Positions 17,382 to 25,162 of a DNA stretch of 37,209 bases are shown here, piece after piece. Origin of the DNA: Cyclobacterium sp. (GTDB lineage: Bacteria; Bacteroidota; Bacteroidia; Cytophagales; Cyclobacteriaceae); assembly GCF_014762705.1 (NCBI RefSeq), contig NZ_JABURL010000026.1, forward strand, positions 1-37,209, in the 5' to 3' direction. Each line of letters begins with the position of its first letter. Position 1 is the first letter of the stretch. Position numbers and translations under genes: made by a program. The notes below the pieces were generated by a model. That model was not told where the DNA came from and did not search any database. It worked only from the letters and a program-made list of their open reading frames with translations.

Positions 17382-18416
17382 ATGCGCAGTACCTTTTTAC
17401 AGCATCATCCGGCAAAAGGAGAATTTTTATTCCAATGTATTCTCCATGCTTTGGTATTTAGTTTTTATACCATTGACAGGCATCACCCGGATGTATTGTA
17501 TACCTTTGAATTCTATCACTTTCTGTTTTTCCTGAATTACACCTGGGCAAACTTGTTGATCAGCTATGTATTTCTGCCCAGGTATTTTTATCCCAAAAAA
17601 TACCTTCAGTTTACTTTTGCAACTGTTTTGGTGGTTGCATTGGTTATTTTGGTAGAGGAGACTGTATTGGAACGCTGGTTTTTCCCGGATTCCAGAGGCA
17701 CCAATTTTCCAGGTGTAATTTTCAGTTTGGGCCAGGTGTTGCCCATTCTGGCCATTCTTTCCGGGTTTAAATTTGCCTGGGATGCATTGCTCAAGCAGCG
17801 GCAGTTGGATGAATTAAAAGCTATGGTCAGGGAAAGTGAACTGGCTTTTTTAAAATCGCAGATCAATCCACATTTTTTATTCAATAACCTGAATAACTTG
17901 TATGCCTACTCAGTTGAAGGCTCTCCCAAGACCCCGGAAATTATTTTGGAATTGAGTGCTGTACTGAGGTACATGTTGTACGAATGCCGGGAAGCATCCG
18001 TACCTTTGTTAAAGGAAATCGAACACCTTCGAAATTTCAGCCAGTTATACGAATTGCAGATAGAAGATAGGGGAGAGGTATCCTTTCAGACCGGGAATAT
18101 TCCTCCCGGCTTTCACATTGCCCCCCTGATTTTGACGGTCTTTATTGAGAATGCCTTTAAACACAGTCAGTCCGGGCAATCAGAAAAAATTGTTATAAAG
18201 ATTTATTTGGAGGTAGACAAAAATGGATGGCTAAAGTTTACCTGCCATAACAATTACCTATTGGGACCAGAAAGCCATAATACCCCAAAAGGTATTGGGC
18301 TTGAAAATGTACGTAAAAGATTGAATTTATTGTACCCAGACAGCCATAACCTCACCATTAAGCAGTTGGATACTGAATACCGGGTTACTTTAACCCTACA
18401 GCTTAGAAAGCCTTGA
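17382..18416 (+). CDS. LytS-type sensor histidine kinase (HisK_5TM-like membrane region)
   Basis: The 344-residue membrane kinase has about four transmembrane segments in residues 15-135, a short coiled linker (about 136-155) and the PF06580-type histidine kinase domain. His164 in SQINPHFLFNNLNNL is the phosphorylation site. ENAFKHS (256-262) is the N-box and KGIGLENVRKRL (303-314) the G-box of the ATPase. No separate periplasmic sensor domain is visible, so the membrane region probably senses the signal. The LytTR response regulator lies 196 bp downstream, separated by an unusual duplicated leader. The pair diverges from a receptor gene. Confidence 0.93.
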   Translation: MRSTFLQHHPAKGEFLFQCILHALVFSFYTIDRHHPDVLYTFEFYHFLFFLNYTWANLLISYVFLPRYFYPKKYLQFTFATVLVVALVILVEETVLERWFFPDSRGTNFPGVIFSLGQVLPILAILSGFKFAWDALLKQRQLDELKAMVRESELAFLKSQINPHFLFNNLNNLYAYSVEGSPKTPEIILELSAVLRYMLYECREASVPLLKEIEHLRNFSQLYELQIEDRGEVSFQTGNIPPGFHIAPLILTVFIENAFKHSQSGQSEKIVIKIYLEVDKNGWLKFTCHNNYLLGPESHNTPKGIGLENVRKRLNLLYPDSHNLTIKQLDTEYRVTLTLQLRKP

Positions 18417-18612
18417 AATCGAGGATAAGAGGAATGTCACACAGTGGGATGATGGTAAAGCATTAAGATGCTCCCGAAAGTCAGGATAGGTTATGACATT
18501 TGAAAAATAAATAATAAACAGATGAAATCGAGCATGACGAGAACGTCACACACTGAGATGATTATTAAGCATGCGAGATTCCATGTGACCATTAAGAAAC
18601 AATTATAAACAC
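18414..18612. repeat. Two-copy diverged tandem repeat forming the LytTR gene leader
   Basis: TGAAATCGAG occurs at 18414 (overlapping the kinase stop codon) and 18523, and TGAAATGC at 18614 overlaps the LytTR start, giving steps of 109 and 91 bp. Within the copies, GTCACACA.TG.GATGAT, AGCAT and AATAAACA/TATAAACA-ATGAAA align in order. The second copy carries the palindrome TGACGAGAACGTCA. The duplication has therefore copied the translation-start region of the response regulator. Confidence 0.5.
18522..18608 (+). CDS. Possible 28-codon leader ORF just upstream of the LytTR gene
   Basis: An ATG at 18522 opens a 28-residue frame (MKSSMTRTSH... ending IKKQL) whose TAA at 18606-18608 lies 4 bp before the LytTR ATG. 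Its first codons sit in the duplicated copy of the regulator's own start region (TAAACAGATGAAA versus TAAACACATGAAA). Copy 1 has a shorter matching frame from TTG at 18413. It could be translated and coupled to the regulator, or be a by-product of the duplication. I do not recognise the peptide. Confidence 0.2.
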   Translation: MKSSMTRTSHTEMIIKHARFHVTIKKQL

Positions 18613-19302
18613 ATGAAATGCATCATTGTAGAAGACCAGCCCCCTGCCCAACGGATCTTAAAAAAGTATCTGGAGGAGTTGGGCTCCTGTACGCTTGCAG
18701 GCACCTTTAATGATCCTTTAAAAGCCCTTGCCTTTTTGCAGCAGGAGCCAGTTGATTTATTGTTTCTGGATATACACCTGCCAAAAATTTCAGGAATTGA
18801 GCTGTTGAAAAGTTTGCCCTATAAACCCAAGGTAATTCTTACCACAGCTTTTCCTGAATATGCCCTTGAAAGTTATGAGTTGGATGTGGTGGATTACCTG
18901 TTGAAACCTTTTTCCTTCCAACGTTTTGTCAAAGCCGTAGGCAAGGTACCCTTGCAGGAATATGCTCAGGATTCAAGGGTATATGATGTAAAAAAAGAAT
19001 GTTTTATCAAAGTAGGTTACGACCATGTAAGGATTGCATTTGAGGATATCTTATACTTGATGGCTGATGGTGATTATTGTGAAATTATCCTGTGGGAAAA
19101 GAAATACCTTTCAGCTGAACCGCTGAAAAATTGGTTGGAAATCCTGGATGAAAAATTTTTCATTCGGGTACATAAATCATTCATTGTAAATAGCTCAAAA
19201 ATCAATAAGGTGACCGGCAACCAGATTTATTTGGAAAATGGAAAAGTAATACCCTTGGGAAGGGCTTATAAAGAAGGGTTTGCGCAGCGTTTTTTAAACT
19301 AA
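18613..19302 (+). CDS. LytTR-family response regulator
   Basis: The 229-residue protein has a receiver domain (1-115) and a LytTR DNA-binding domain (about 125-229). Receiver residues are complete: Glu7-Asp8 acidic pair, Asp53 phosphoacceptor (FLDIHLP), Thr77 and Lys98 (DYLLKPF). The LytTR part shows DILYLMADGDYCEI, FIRVHKSFIVN and VIPLGRAYKE, standard family signatures. It is the natural partner of the LytS-type kinase upstream. Its output is likely the divergent receptor gene and/or its own unit. The next gene is convergent. Confidence 0.95.
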   Translation: MKCIIVEDQPPAQRILKKYLEELGSCTLAGTFNDPLKALAFLQQEPVDLLFLDIHLPKISGIELLKSLPYKPKVILTTAFPEYALESYELDVVDYLLKPFSFQRFVKAVGKVPLQEYAQDSRVYDVKKECFIKVGYDHVRIAFEDILYLMADGDYCEIILWEKKYLSAEPLKNWLEILDEKFFIRVHKSFIVNSSKINKVTGNQIYLENGKVIPLGRAYKEGFAQRFLN

Positions 19303-19449
19303 TTCAAGAGACGTTTGGATCAAAAACGAAAGTTGAACCCTGTGAAAATCGGGGTCTTGTAAAGTGTCAATTGGTGAAATCCCAGCCTTTAGGGTATATC
19401 CGTTTTTAAAGCCTGAATCCTATTATTAAATAAAAATCAAGTACTCCTG

Positions 19450-19483
19450 ACCAACAATGGTTTAAAATCAATGGATTGTTGGT
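19450..19483. terminator. Inverted repeat at the end of the antiporter gene
   Basis: ACCAACAAT (19450-19458) and ATTGTTGGT (19475-19483) form a 9-bp stem with a 16-base loop that contains the antiporter stop codon. It lies between two convergent genes and could end or stabilise transcripts. There is no T-run on either strand, so termination is only a possibility. Confidence 0.3.
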
Positions 19484-21582
19484 TCTTTATTTACCAGGGG
19501 ATCATGACCCGTGGATAAACCCTCAAACTTCTCCATATCCGGTCCCGTTTCCGACTTTTTGGGATATATGATCAGGATGTTATTTTCAGGAATCAGACTC
19601 TCCATTTTTTCAGGAATATTTTCCATCATTGGGTGGTAGGAAGGGGATCCCTTTCTGGCAGCAATCAGGACTACCAACTCATCCATCCCCAATGATTGGG
19701 ATTGGTTTTTGAAATATTCCCAATTAGTGATTGTATGGTTCCTTATTCTTGCGGCTACCATATGGGAGCGGCTTAAAAATCCCAATGCCTCAAGGGTAGA
19801 TCCGGTGGAAAAAAACTCGATTTTTGCACTCAATTCTTCGGCAAGCCTGGCCAATTTCATAAACCACTGCGTAAACCCAAATTCTCTTTCTGCCCATTCG
19901 GGAACAAATACAGAAATGCTGCGGTGCAGCAGTAGTGGGCTTTCCAAATGGCAAATAAAAATAGTTCTATCAGTATTGGCGACTATGGCATCCATTTTCT
20001 GACCAAATATCTTTTGGATCAATCCGGATTTTCTGGGCCATCCAAGAACGATCGTGTCTGCCATTATTTCTCTGGATACCCTGGATATGCCACTGGCAGG
20101 ATTAAGGTCCAGCGTTGTGATGATATTTACTTCCGTGTCGAAGGCTGCTGCATGATTCACAAAGGCTTCCAGCTTTTTTCTTGCTTTAATAAGGTTGATC
20201 TCCGCCTCTTCATTGTTTGAAACGACAGAGAGAATTGAAATGGGCCTTAACGATTTTTTGTCTTTGATAAAAATGGTGAATTCAAGGAGTTTTTCAATAT
20301 TCTCAACATTGGCAAACGGCAATAATAGGGTTTCCTGCTTCTCAATTTGAAGTTTCAGTAAATCAGAATTATCATTCTCAGTTGCAATTATTAGCTTTCT
20401 TGCAGCCCTCTCGGTAACCAAAGAAGACACGAGGCAGGTAATTAGAATTAGAACGATCGTTCCATTTAATATGTTTTCATCTAAAATTTCCGCCCTGTAT
20501 CCAACCAAAATTACGGCCAGTGTTGCAGCTGCATGACCCGAGCTCAAACCAAAAATCAACTGCCTTTGGCTTGGGCTATACTTCAAAATCCATTGGGTAA
20601 ACCAGGCGGCAACCCATTTACCAAATAGGGCGACCAGGGAAAGGGTTCCGGCGATGATCAATGCCATTGGGCCGCTAAAAATTACCGTAATATCCACCAG
20701 CATCCCCACGCTAATTAAAAAGAAAGGAATAAAAAGGGAATTGCCGATAAATTCAATTCTGTTCATTAAGGCAGAAGAATGAGGTATCAATTTATTCAAG
20801 CCCAAGCCTGCTAAAAAAGCACCAATAATAGGCTCTACCCCGGCTATTTCGGCTAGAAATGCAGCTAAAAATACCATGGACAATACAAATATATAATGGG
20901 AGTGCTTTTCGCTTTCCAACTTTTTGAAGAACCATTTGGCTATTTTTGGCATCAGGATGAGCACAATGGTAGAAAAAATACCAAGGGAAATGCCCAGTTT
21001 CATCCAAAATCCCGAATCTAAAGTTCCCTCGCTTTTCCCTACGATAACAGCCAATATGATCAAAACAGCCGTATCAGTCAGGATGGTGCCGCCTACAGTA
21101 ATGGCTACGGCTCTGTTTTTGGCTATCCCCAATGCACTTACAATAGGATAGGCAACCATGGTATGTGTAGCAAACATACTTGCAGTAAGAAAACTGGCAT
21201 TAAAATCATATCCTAGGACATAATAACATACCGGAAAACCTATTCCTAAAGGAAATGCAAAAGTGAATAAACCAAATAGGAGGCTACCATTTCGGTTGGA
21301 TTTGAATTCTTTGAGGTCCAATTCTATTCCGGCAATAAACATGATATAGAGTAGCCCAATAGTAGAAAATAATTCAATGGCTGAATTTTTTTCCAGCAAA
21401 TTCAGTCCAAAGGGCCCGACCAATACGCCAGCCAGGATTAAACCAATAATTCCCGGGACATTAAATCGCCTTAAAAGTATGGGAGACAGAAGTATGATAA
21501 ACAGGATTAAAGAAAATACCAGAATAGGGTTTGCCAGCGGCAAGGCAAATTCGTGTGAAAGGTGTTCCCAAAACTTTTCCAT
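19468..21582 (-). CDS. CPA2-family cation/proton antiporter with C-terminal universal-stress-like domain
   Basis: This is a monovalent cation:proton antiporter of the KefB/NapA type in the inner membrane. Of 704 residues, about 20-390 form 12 or so transmembrane helices. Family-like stretches are FSTIGLLYIMFIAGIELDL (72-90), ATHTMVAYPIVSALG (138-152), GGTILTDTAVLIILAV (164-179) and AGVEPIIGAFLAGLGLNKL (247-265). The C-terminal part (about 410-690) lacks the TrkA-N Rossmann motif of Kef channels and resembles tandem universal-stress folds (VLGWPRKSGL, then VFVPEWAEREFGFTQWF). It may bind a nucleotide to regulate transport. It is monocistronic, and the repeat-rich gap lies behind its start. Confidence 0.9.
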   Translation of the reverse strand: MEKFWEHLSHEFALPLANPILVFSLILFIILLSPILLRRFNVPGIIGLILAGVLVGPFGLNLLEKNSAIELFSTIGLLYIMFIAGIELDLKEFKSNRNGSLLFGLFTFAFPLGIGFPVCYYVLGYDFNASFLTASMFATHTMVAYPIVSALGIAKNRAVAITVGGTILTDTAVLIILAVIVGKSEGTLDSGFWMKLGISLGIFSTIVLILMPKIAKWFFKKLESEKHSHYIFVLSMVFLAAFLAEIAGVEPIIGAFLAGLGLNKLIPHSSALMNRIEFIGNSLFIPFFLISVGMLVDITVIFSGPMALIIAGTLSLVALFGKWVAAWFTQWILKYSPSQRQLIFGLSSGHAAATLAVILVGYRAEILDENILNGTIVLILITCLVSSLVTERAARKLIIATENDNSDLLKLQIEKQETLLLPFANVENIEKLLEFTIFIKDKKSLRPISILSVVSNNEEAEINLIKARKKLEAFVNHAAAFDTEVNIITTLDLNPASGISRVSREIMADTIVLGWPRKSGLIQKIFGQKMDAIVANTDRTIFICHLESPLLLHRSISVFVPEWAEREFGFTQWFMKLARLAEELSAKIEFFSTGSTLEALGFLSRSHMVAARIRNHTITNWEYFKNQSQSLGMDELVVLIAARKGSPSYHPMMENIPEKMESLIPENNILIIYPKKSETGPDMEKFEGLSTGHDPLVNKEPTIH

Positions 21583-21665
21583 TTACCTAAAGGATGATTT
21601 TATGCAAAATAGCAAAATATACATAATTAATTTTTATATTTGAAGATAGGTTGATGAGAAATAAA

Positions 21666-22021
21666 TGTAACTCCAAACTTTCTCAAAGTTTAGAACTTTG
21701 GAAAAGTTAAGCCCGGATTTCCAAATCGATCGCAACCAAAATTCCCCTTTTGAAGGGGGTAGAGCCTGTCCCGACCAAAGTCGGGAGGGGATTTTTTAGA
21801 TAACCTATTAAATATCAATTCGTTATTTGTTACTTATTATACCGAGGCCGGGCATTGCTGTCACAGCGAAAATTTACTTTTTTAAAATGCAGAAATCGGG
21901 ATGACGATTGGTGTTTTCAATTCATTGATTTACAGGTTTTTAACAAACAAGTCATCGGTAAATAGGCAAATCTAAGGTTCCAAGGGGGGAGGGAGATTTT
22001 TTACGAAAACTGAAAATCACC
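21666..22021. repeat. Composite intergenic repeat, copy 1 of a 356-bp tandem duplication
   Basis: The order is: a TGTAACTCCAAACTTT... palindromic start, CCCGGATTTCC, a CCCCTT/AAGGGG hairpin (about 21744-21758), an inserted small hairpin (TCCCGAC/GTCGGGA), GGGGATTTTTTAGATAACC, ATCAATTCGTTA (21814), then a 91-bp unit from GTCACAGCGA (21860) to GTCATCGGTA (21951). It ends with AAATAGGCAAATC and a worn hairpin. The next copy begins at 22022. No coding sequence is seen. Confidence 0.65.
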
Positions 22022-22280
22022 TGTAACTCCAAACTTTTCCAAAGTTTAGAACTTTGGAAAAGTTAAGCCCGGATTTCCAAATCGATCGAAACCAAAATTA
22101 CCCTTTTGAAGGGGTAAGGGGGATTTTTTAGATAACCTCCTAAAAATCAATTCGTTATATGTTGCTTATTATACCGTGGCTGGGCATTGCTGTCACAGCG
22201 AAAATTTGCTTTTTTAAAAAATGTAGAAATAGGGATGACGATAGTTTTTTTACATTATATGGGAATATAAACTTCTCATT
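22022..22280. repeat. Composite intergenic repeat, copy 2 of the tandem duplication (truncated)
   Basis: This is nearly identical to copy 1 from TGTAACTCCAAACTTT through GTCACAGCGAAAATTT (22192), but it lacks the small TCCCGAC/GTCGGGA hairpin present in copy 1 and so is about 24 bp shorter to that point. After the GATGACGAT core (about 22235) similarity fades, and the right end GTCATCGGTA is missing. Confidence 0.65.
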
Positions 22281-22337
22281 GTTTAATTGATATTGGTGAG
22301 TTGAAAGCTATTTATGGTATTTTATCTTGTTTATATT

Positions 22338-22460
22338 GTACTTTTTCCTTGATGAAAAAGTACCAAAAAATCAAGACAAAAAAATCCTTCCTCCCACAAG
22401 CCTCCTGCGCACCCCGGTTTTTTGTCGGGCCTGCGCTCTTTTCGTATTAAAATTTATCTC
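22338..22460. repeat. Dispersed hairpin-led element, second copy of the one at the window start
   Basis: A perfect 10-bp stem GTACTTTTTC/GAAAAAGTAC (22338-22363, loop CTTGAT) leads into CCAAAAAATCAAGAC, a C-rich patch (CCTCCTGCGCACCCC) and GGTTTTTTGTCGGGCCTGCG (22416-22435), then CTCTTTTCGTATTAA. Bases 1-36 of the window match its right part. I recall similar AAAAAGTA...CAAAAAATCAAG blocks in other Bacteroidota intergenic regions, but could not search. Confidence 0.5.
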
Positions 22461-22517
22461 TTTTTTATTTAACAGATTTTTTAGGGTTTCTTTTTTATCA
22501 AAAATAACTGATTCAAT

Positions 22518-22629
22518 GTCGTTACCGGTAGACTTAACATTTTAAAAAACGCATAAATAGGGATGACGATGTGGGTTTTCAACATATTAATTTTCAAACA
22601 TTTAATATTTAATAAACACATCATCGGTA
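22518..22629. repeat. 91-bp-type intergenic repeat unit, expanded to about 100 bp
   Basis: It starts GTCGTTACCGGTAGACTTAACA, has the TTTTAAAAAACGCA run, GGGATGACGAT core (about 22560-22570) and GGGTTTTCAACA, and ends ATCATCGGTA (22620-22629). An extra AT-rich stretch (about TTTAATATTTAA) makes it longer than the other units. It is closest to the unit at 33904. Confidence 0.5.
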
Positions 22630-22916
22630 GGCTTTGAGGAGGGCATGGGGTGGAAACCATGGAAAACCCGACTGCCACACCATTGTTTACACAAAAAAGG
22701 GTTCTCGGTGAAGATATAGCCTGTTTTAAAAACATTCCTAAATCGAACTCACATGAACAAGAAAGATTAGGCATCAAAAAAGCTGGTTCTTACTACCGGA
22801 AAATGATTCACCTCCATATAATTTGAAGAGCTTTATAATCGAATATCAGTTTAATTAAAACATATTAGAAAGGTATTAGATTTCAAAAAGCAAATAGACG
22901 GATTAAATAGAGAGGC
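22630..22916. other. Non-coding gap with no recognised feature
   Basis: GACTGCCACACC near 22668 is an inverted match to a motif in the decayed repeat at 14664-14800. The following 200 bp has only short frames broken by stops. I see no gene, hairpin terminator or promoter that I would defend. Confidence 0.4.
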
Positions 22917-23984
22917 TTATTTGCCTTTTTCTATTTTTTCTTCCACTTCGGCATTTTCTTCCGCATCAGTATTTTCCACCTCCTCCGGGTCGGAGGCATC
23001 TGGCTCAAAAGTTAGGTCGATCCACATGGGAAAGTGATCTGAGCCTATTTCTTCCAATTTTTCAAAGGACACGAGTCCAAAATCATTGGAATAAAAAACA
23101 TGATCCAGGGGATAGCGCATCAGGGGGATAAACACATTATAGGTATTGTAAAAGCCCCTTCCTTCTCTGGGGTCTACTAGTTGGCTATATTCCCTGAAAA
23201 GATGAGATGTTTGGGACCAGCCCACATCATTCAGATCTCCGGCAACAATAACAGGTTTGGGATCCTTTTTGATTTTCTTGCCAATGAGAAGCAATTCAGT
23301 ATCTCTTTCATAAGTGTCAGAACCTGGTTTGGGAGGTTCAGGATGTACCCCATAAAAATCAAAAATACCTCCGGAAGGTAATTTGATCTGGGTGTGAAAG
23401 GAAGGAATGTTATTTTCTACCAGGTAATTTACTTTTGGGTTTATCAAGGGGAATTTTGATAGCAAAATCATGCCATAAGTATTGGAAAGGGGTTCCTTTA
23501 TAGCGTGGGGGTAGGTCTCATCCAACTCAATTAAAGCTTTTGTCCAAATCAGGTTCGGTTCTGTTAATAAAACCAAATCTGGTTCCTTTTTCCTGATTAA
23601 AGAAAGTAACTTATCCCTATCGGTATTTTCCATGCGTACATTACTCATCAATAGGGTAAATTGATTATCACCCTCAGTCAGGGAAGCCGACTTGGCACTT
23701 ACCTTTAAAAGGGGGGTAAATGGAGCAATCATCACCAGCTGATAGGATATGGCTGCCAGCAAAAGCGAAATAAAAGAATATTTAATTTTTGGTTTGTCTT
23801 TTAAAAATAAAAAGGCCAGTAACAGGATAAATAAAGCGAAAACTGTAATTTGAATCCTGGGAAAATCGAAAATGCGTATCCACCAGGTACCCGTGTCAAT
23901 AACAGGTAAAGCCGTAATGACTATCGCAACTAATCCAGGAATATAGATGAAGTATTTCATTAAAAAGAAAATTTTGTTTCTCAT
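22917..23984 (-). CDS. Membrane-anchored endonuclease/exonuclease/phosphatase (EEP) family protein
   Basis: EEP-fold enzymes cleave phosphodiester or phosphoester bonds with metal help. From the ATG at 23984 the protein has 355 residues: three N-terminal transmembrane helices (about 10-28, 41-62, 69-88), an extracytoplasmic EEP domain (about 105-328) and an acidic Glu/Asp-rich tail (about 329-355). Catalytic residues are complete: Asn115, Glu142 (LLTEPN), His214 (YGVHPEPP), Asp250/Asn252 (AGDLND), Asp294-His295 and Asp316-His317 (GSDHFP). The frame extends to a TTG at 24059, but the ATG gives a better signal-anchor. It looks catalytically able, with nucleic acid, sphingomyelin-like lipid or another phosphoester as substrate; the sequence cannot choose. 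Confidence 0.88.
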   Translation of the reverse strand: MRNKIFFLMKYFIYIPGLVAIVITALPVIDTGTWWIRIFDFPRIQITVFALFILLLAFLFLKDKPKIKYSFISLLLAAISYQLVMIAPFTPLLKVSAKSASLTEGDNQFTLLMSNVRMENTDRDKLLSLIRKKEPDLVLLTEPNLIWTKALIELDETYPHAIKEPLSNTYGMILLSKFPLINPKVNYLVENNIPSFHTQIKLPSGGIFDFYGVHPEPPKPGSDTYERDTELLLIGKKIKKDPKPVIVAGDLNDVGWSQTSHLFREYSQLVDPREGRGFYNTYNVFIPLMRYPLDHVFYSNDFGLVSFEKLEEIGSDHFPMWIDLTFEPDASDPEEVENTDAEENAEVEEKIEKGK

Positions 23985-24123
23985 TTTCTCTGGTATCAAT
24001 TGGAAAGTAAAACCAGAGAAAATACTGAAAATTGACCTATTTTCTTTCTTAGATTGCAATTACCTTACCAATTTCACTTCATCAAGGCAAAATGGAAGGT
24101 TGATCCATTCGAAAAATGGAAGA

Positions 24124-24936
24124 CTAATTTAACGGTTTAATGAGGATGTTTTTAAATTCCACACCTTGTCCTTCGGCTTGAAGACCTATATAACCTTCCT
24201 TAAGCATCTTGCCATCAATTTTAATGGCAGGATTGAAGCCGTTGGCAACCCCTCCGCCAATTTGTGGTTTGGTATATTCAAGGACGGTTTCTCCATTTAC
24301 CTTGTGGATGACCAGGGAATCACCATATACGATTAGTTCAGCTTTTACCCATTCGTTCCATGGAATGGTGGGAGAGGAGGAGTTGATGCAATGCCTGGGA
24401 TCCATTTCATCTTTGAAAAATACCTCCGTACCGGGAGAACACATGTTTCCGGTGGGTCGTGGGTTTCCATCTTCGGCATCTGCCAGCATTTGGAATTCCA
24501 CAGATATGGGCCAATCCTGCTCTTTTAAAATGGTTTCCGGAGCCTGGGAATGAAACATCACTCCGCTGTTCCTGTAGGTATATGAAGGAGCATCTTCCAT
24601 CCATTGATCGGTGAACCGGTAATCAAATTTAAGGTGGAAAGTTGAAAATGGTTTTTCGTAAAACAAATGCCCATAGCGTGCATCAAATGAGTCATAATCC
24701 TCATAATTAACCTGTATGGCCCCATCCACTACCCGAAAGGTATTGGCATAGTTTTCCCCGGTTTCGTGGTGGTGGAATTTTGGTGTCCAGCCTTCCAGAT
24801 CTTTTCCATTAAACAGGGGTTTCCATTCTGCTAGTTGATTGTTATTATTGGCAACACCTGAAGCACATCCGTTTACCAGGGTAATAATACAACAAATGGT
24901 GTATAATCTTAAAACACCTTTAAATGACTGTTTCAT
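24124..24936 (-). CDS. DUF1080 (3-keto-disaccharide hydrolase-like) lipoprotein
   Basis: DUF1080 proteins have a concanavalin-like fold and act in extracytoplasmic sugar breakdown. Some hydrolyse 3-keto-glycosides. The 270-residue protein (ATG at 24936; another ATG three codons upstream is possible) has a signal peptide ending LVNGC, so Cys24 is the likely lipidation site. Family landmarks are WKPLFNGKDLEGWTPKF near residue 38, FHLKFDYRFTD, NSGVMFHSQ, and a closing GYIGLQAEGQGVEFKNILIKPL. It stands between the EEP and SulP genes on the same strand, with a 64-bp gap to the EEP stretch and about 220 bp on the other side. No 3-dehydrogenase partner is adjacent. Confidence 0.9.
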   Translation of the reverse strand: MKQSFKGVLRLYTICCIITLVNGCASGVANNNNQLAEWKPLFNGKDLEGWTPKFHHHETGENYANTFRVVDGAIQVNYEDYDSFDARYGHLFYEKPFSTFHLKFDYRFTDQWMEDAPSYTYRNSGVMFHSQAPETILKEQDWPISVEFQMLADAEDGNPRPTGNMCSPGTEVFFKDEMDPRHCINSSSPTIPWNEWVKAELIVYGDSLVIHKVNGETVLEYTKPQIGGGVANGFNPAIKIDGKMLKEGYIGLQAEGQGVEFKNILIKPLN

Positions 24937-25162
24937 CCGACACATGAATTATTAGGTTTAAATAGGATTCAGTTATTCTTTAAATTTCGAGTACCAGTTA
25001 ATATTTTACCTGGATTTGCCATAATCGTGATTATTTTGGTAGAAAATTTGCAAAATTTTCCATAGTAATTAAACTGGTTAGGGTTGTTCGCCATACCTTT
25101 TTTAACCACTGCCTTTGCACTGTAGTTTTTTTACATTTCTTAAGACTTCTTTCCTTTCAGAT

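Noticed and set aside
21666-22629. Possible CRISPR array because of regularly spaced similar sequences.
   Set aside because: Units are about 91 bp and diverged, there are no short identical repeats with unique spacers, and no cas gene is in the window.
22481-22777. A 98-codon frame on the minus strand in the repeat-rich gap.
   Set aside because: It runs through the 91-bp-type unit and shows no domain, signal peptide or promoter.
22690-22830. Possible transposase remnant (a short peptide stretch with EQERLGIKKAG).
   Set aside because: It is only about 24 residues between stops, with no catalytic motif and no inverted repeats of an insertion sequence.
22917-24945. The EEP phosphoesterase and its DUF1080 neighbour as an anti-phage defence pair.
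   Set aside because: Neither protein matches a known defence architecture and no other defence gene lies near. The families have ordinary envelope or sugar roles.
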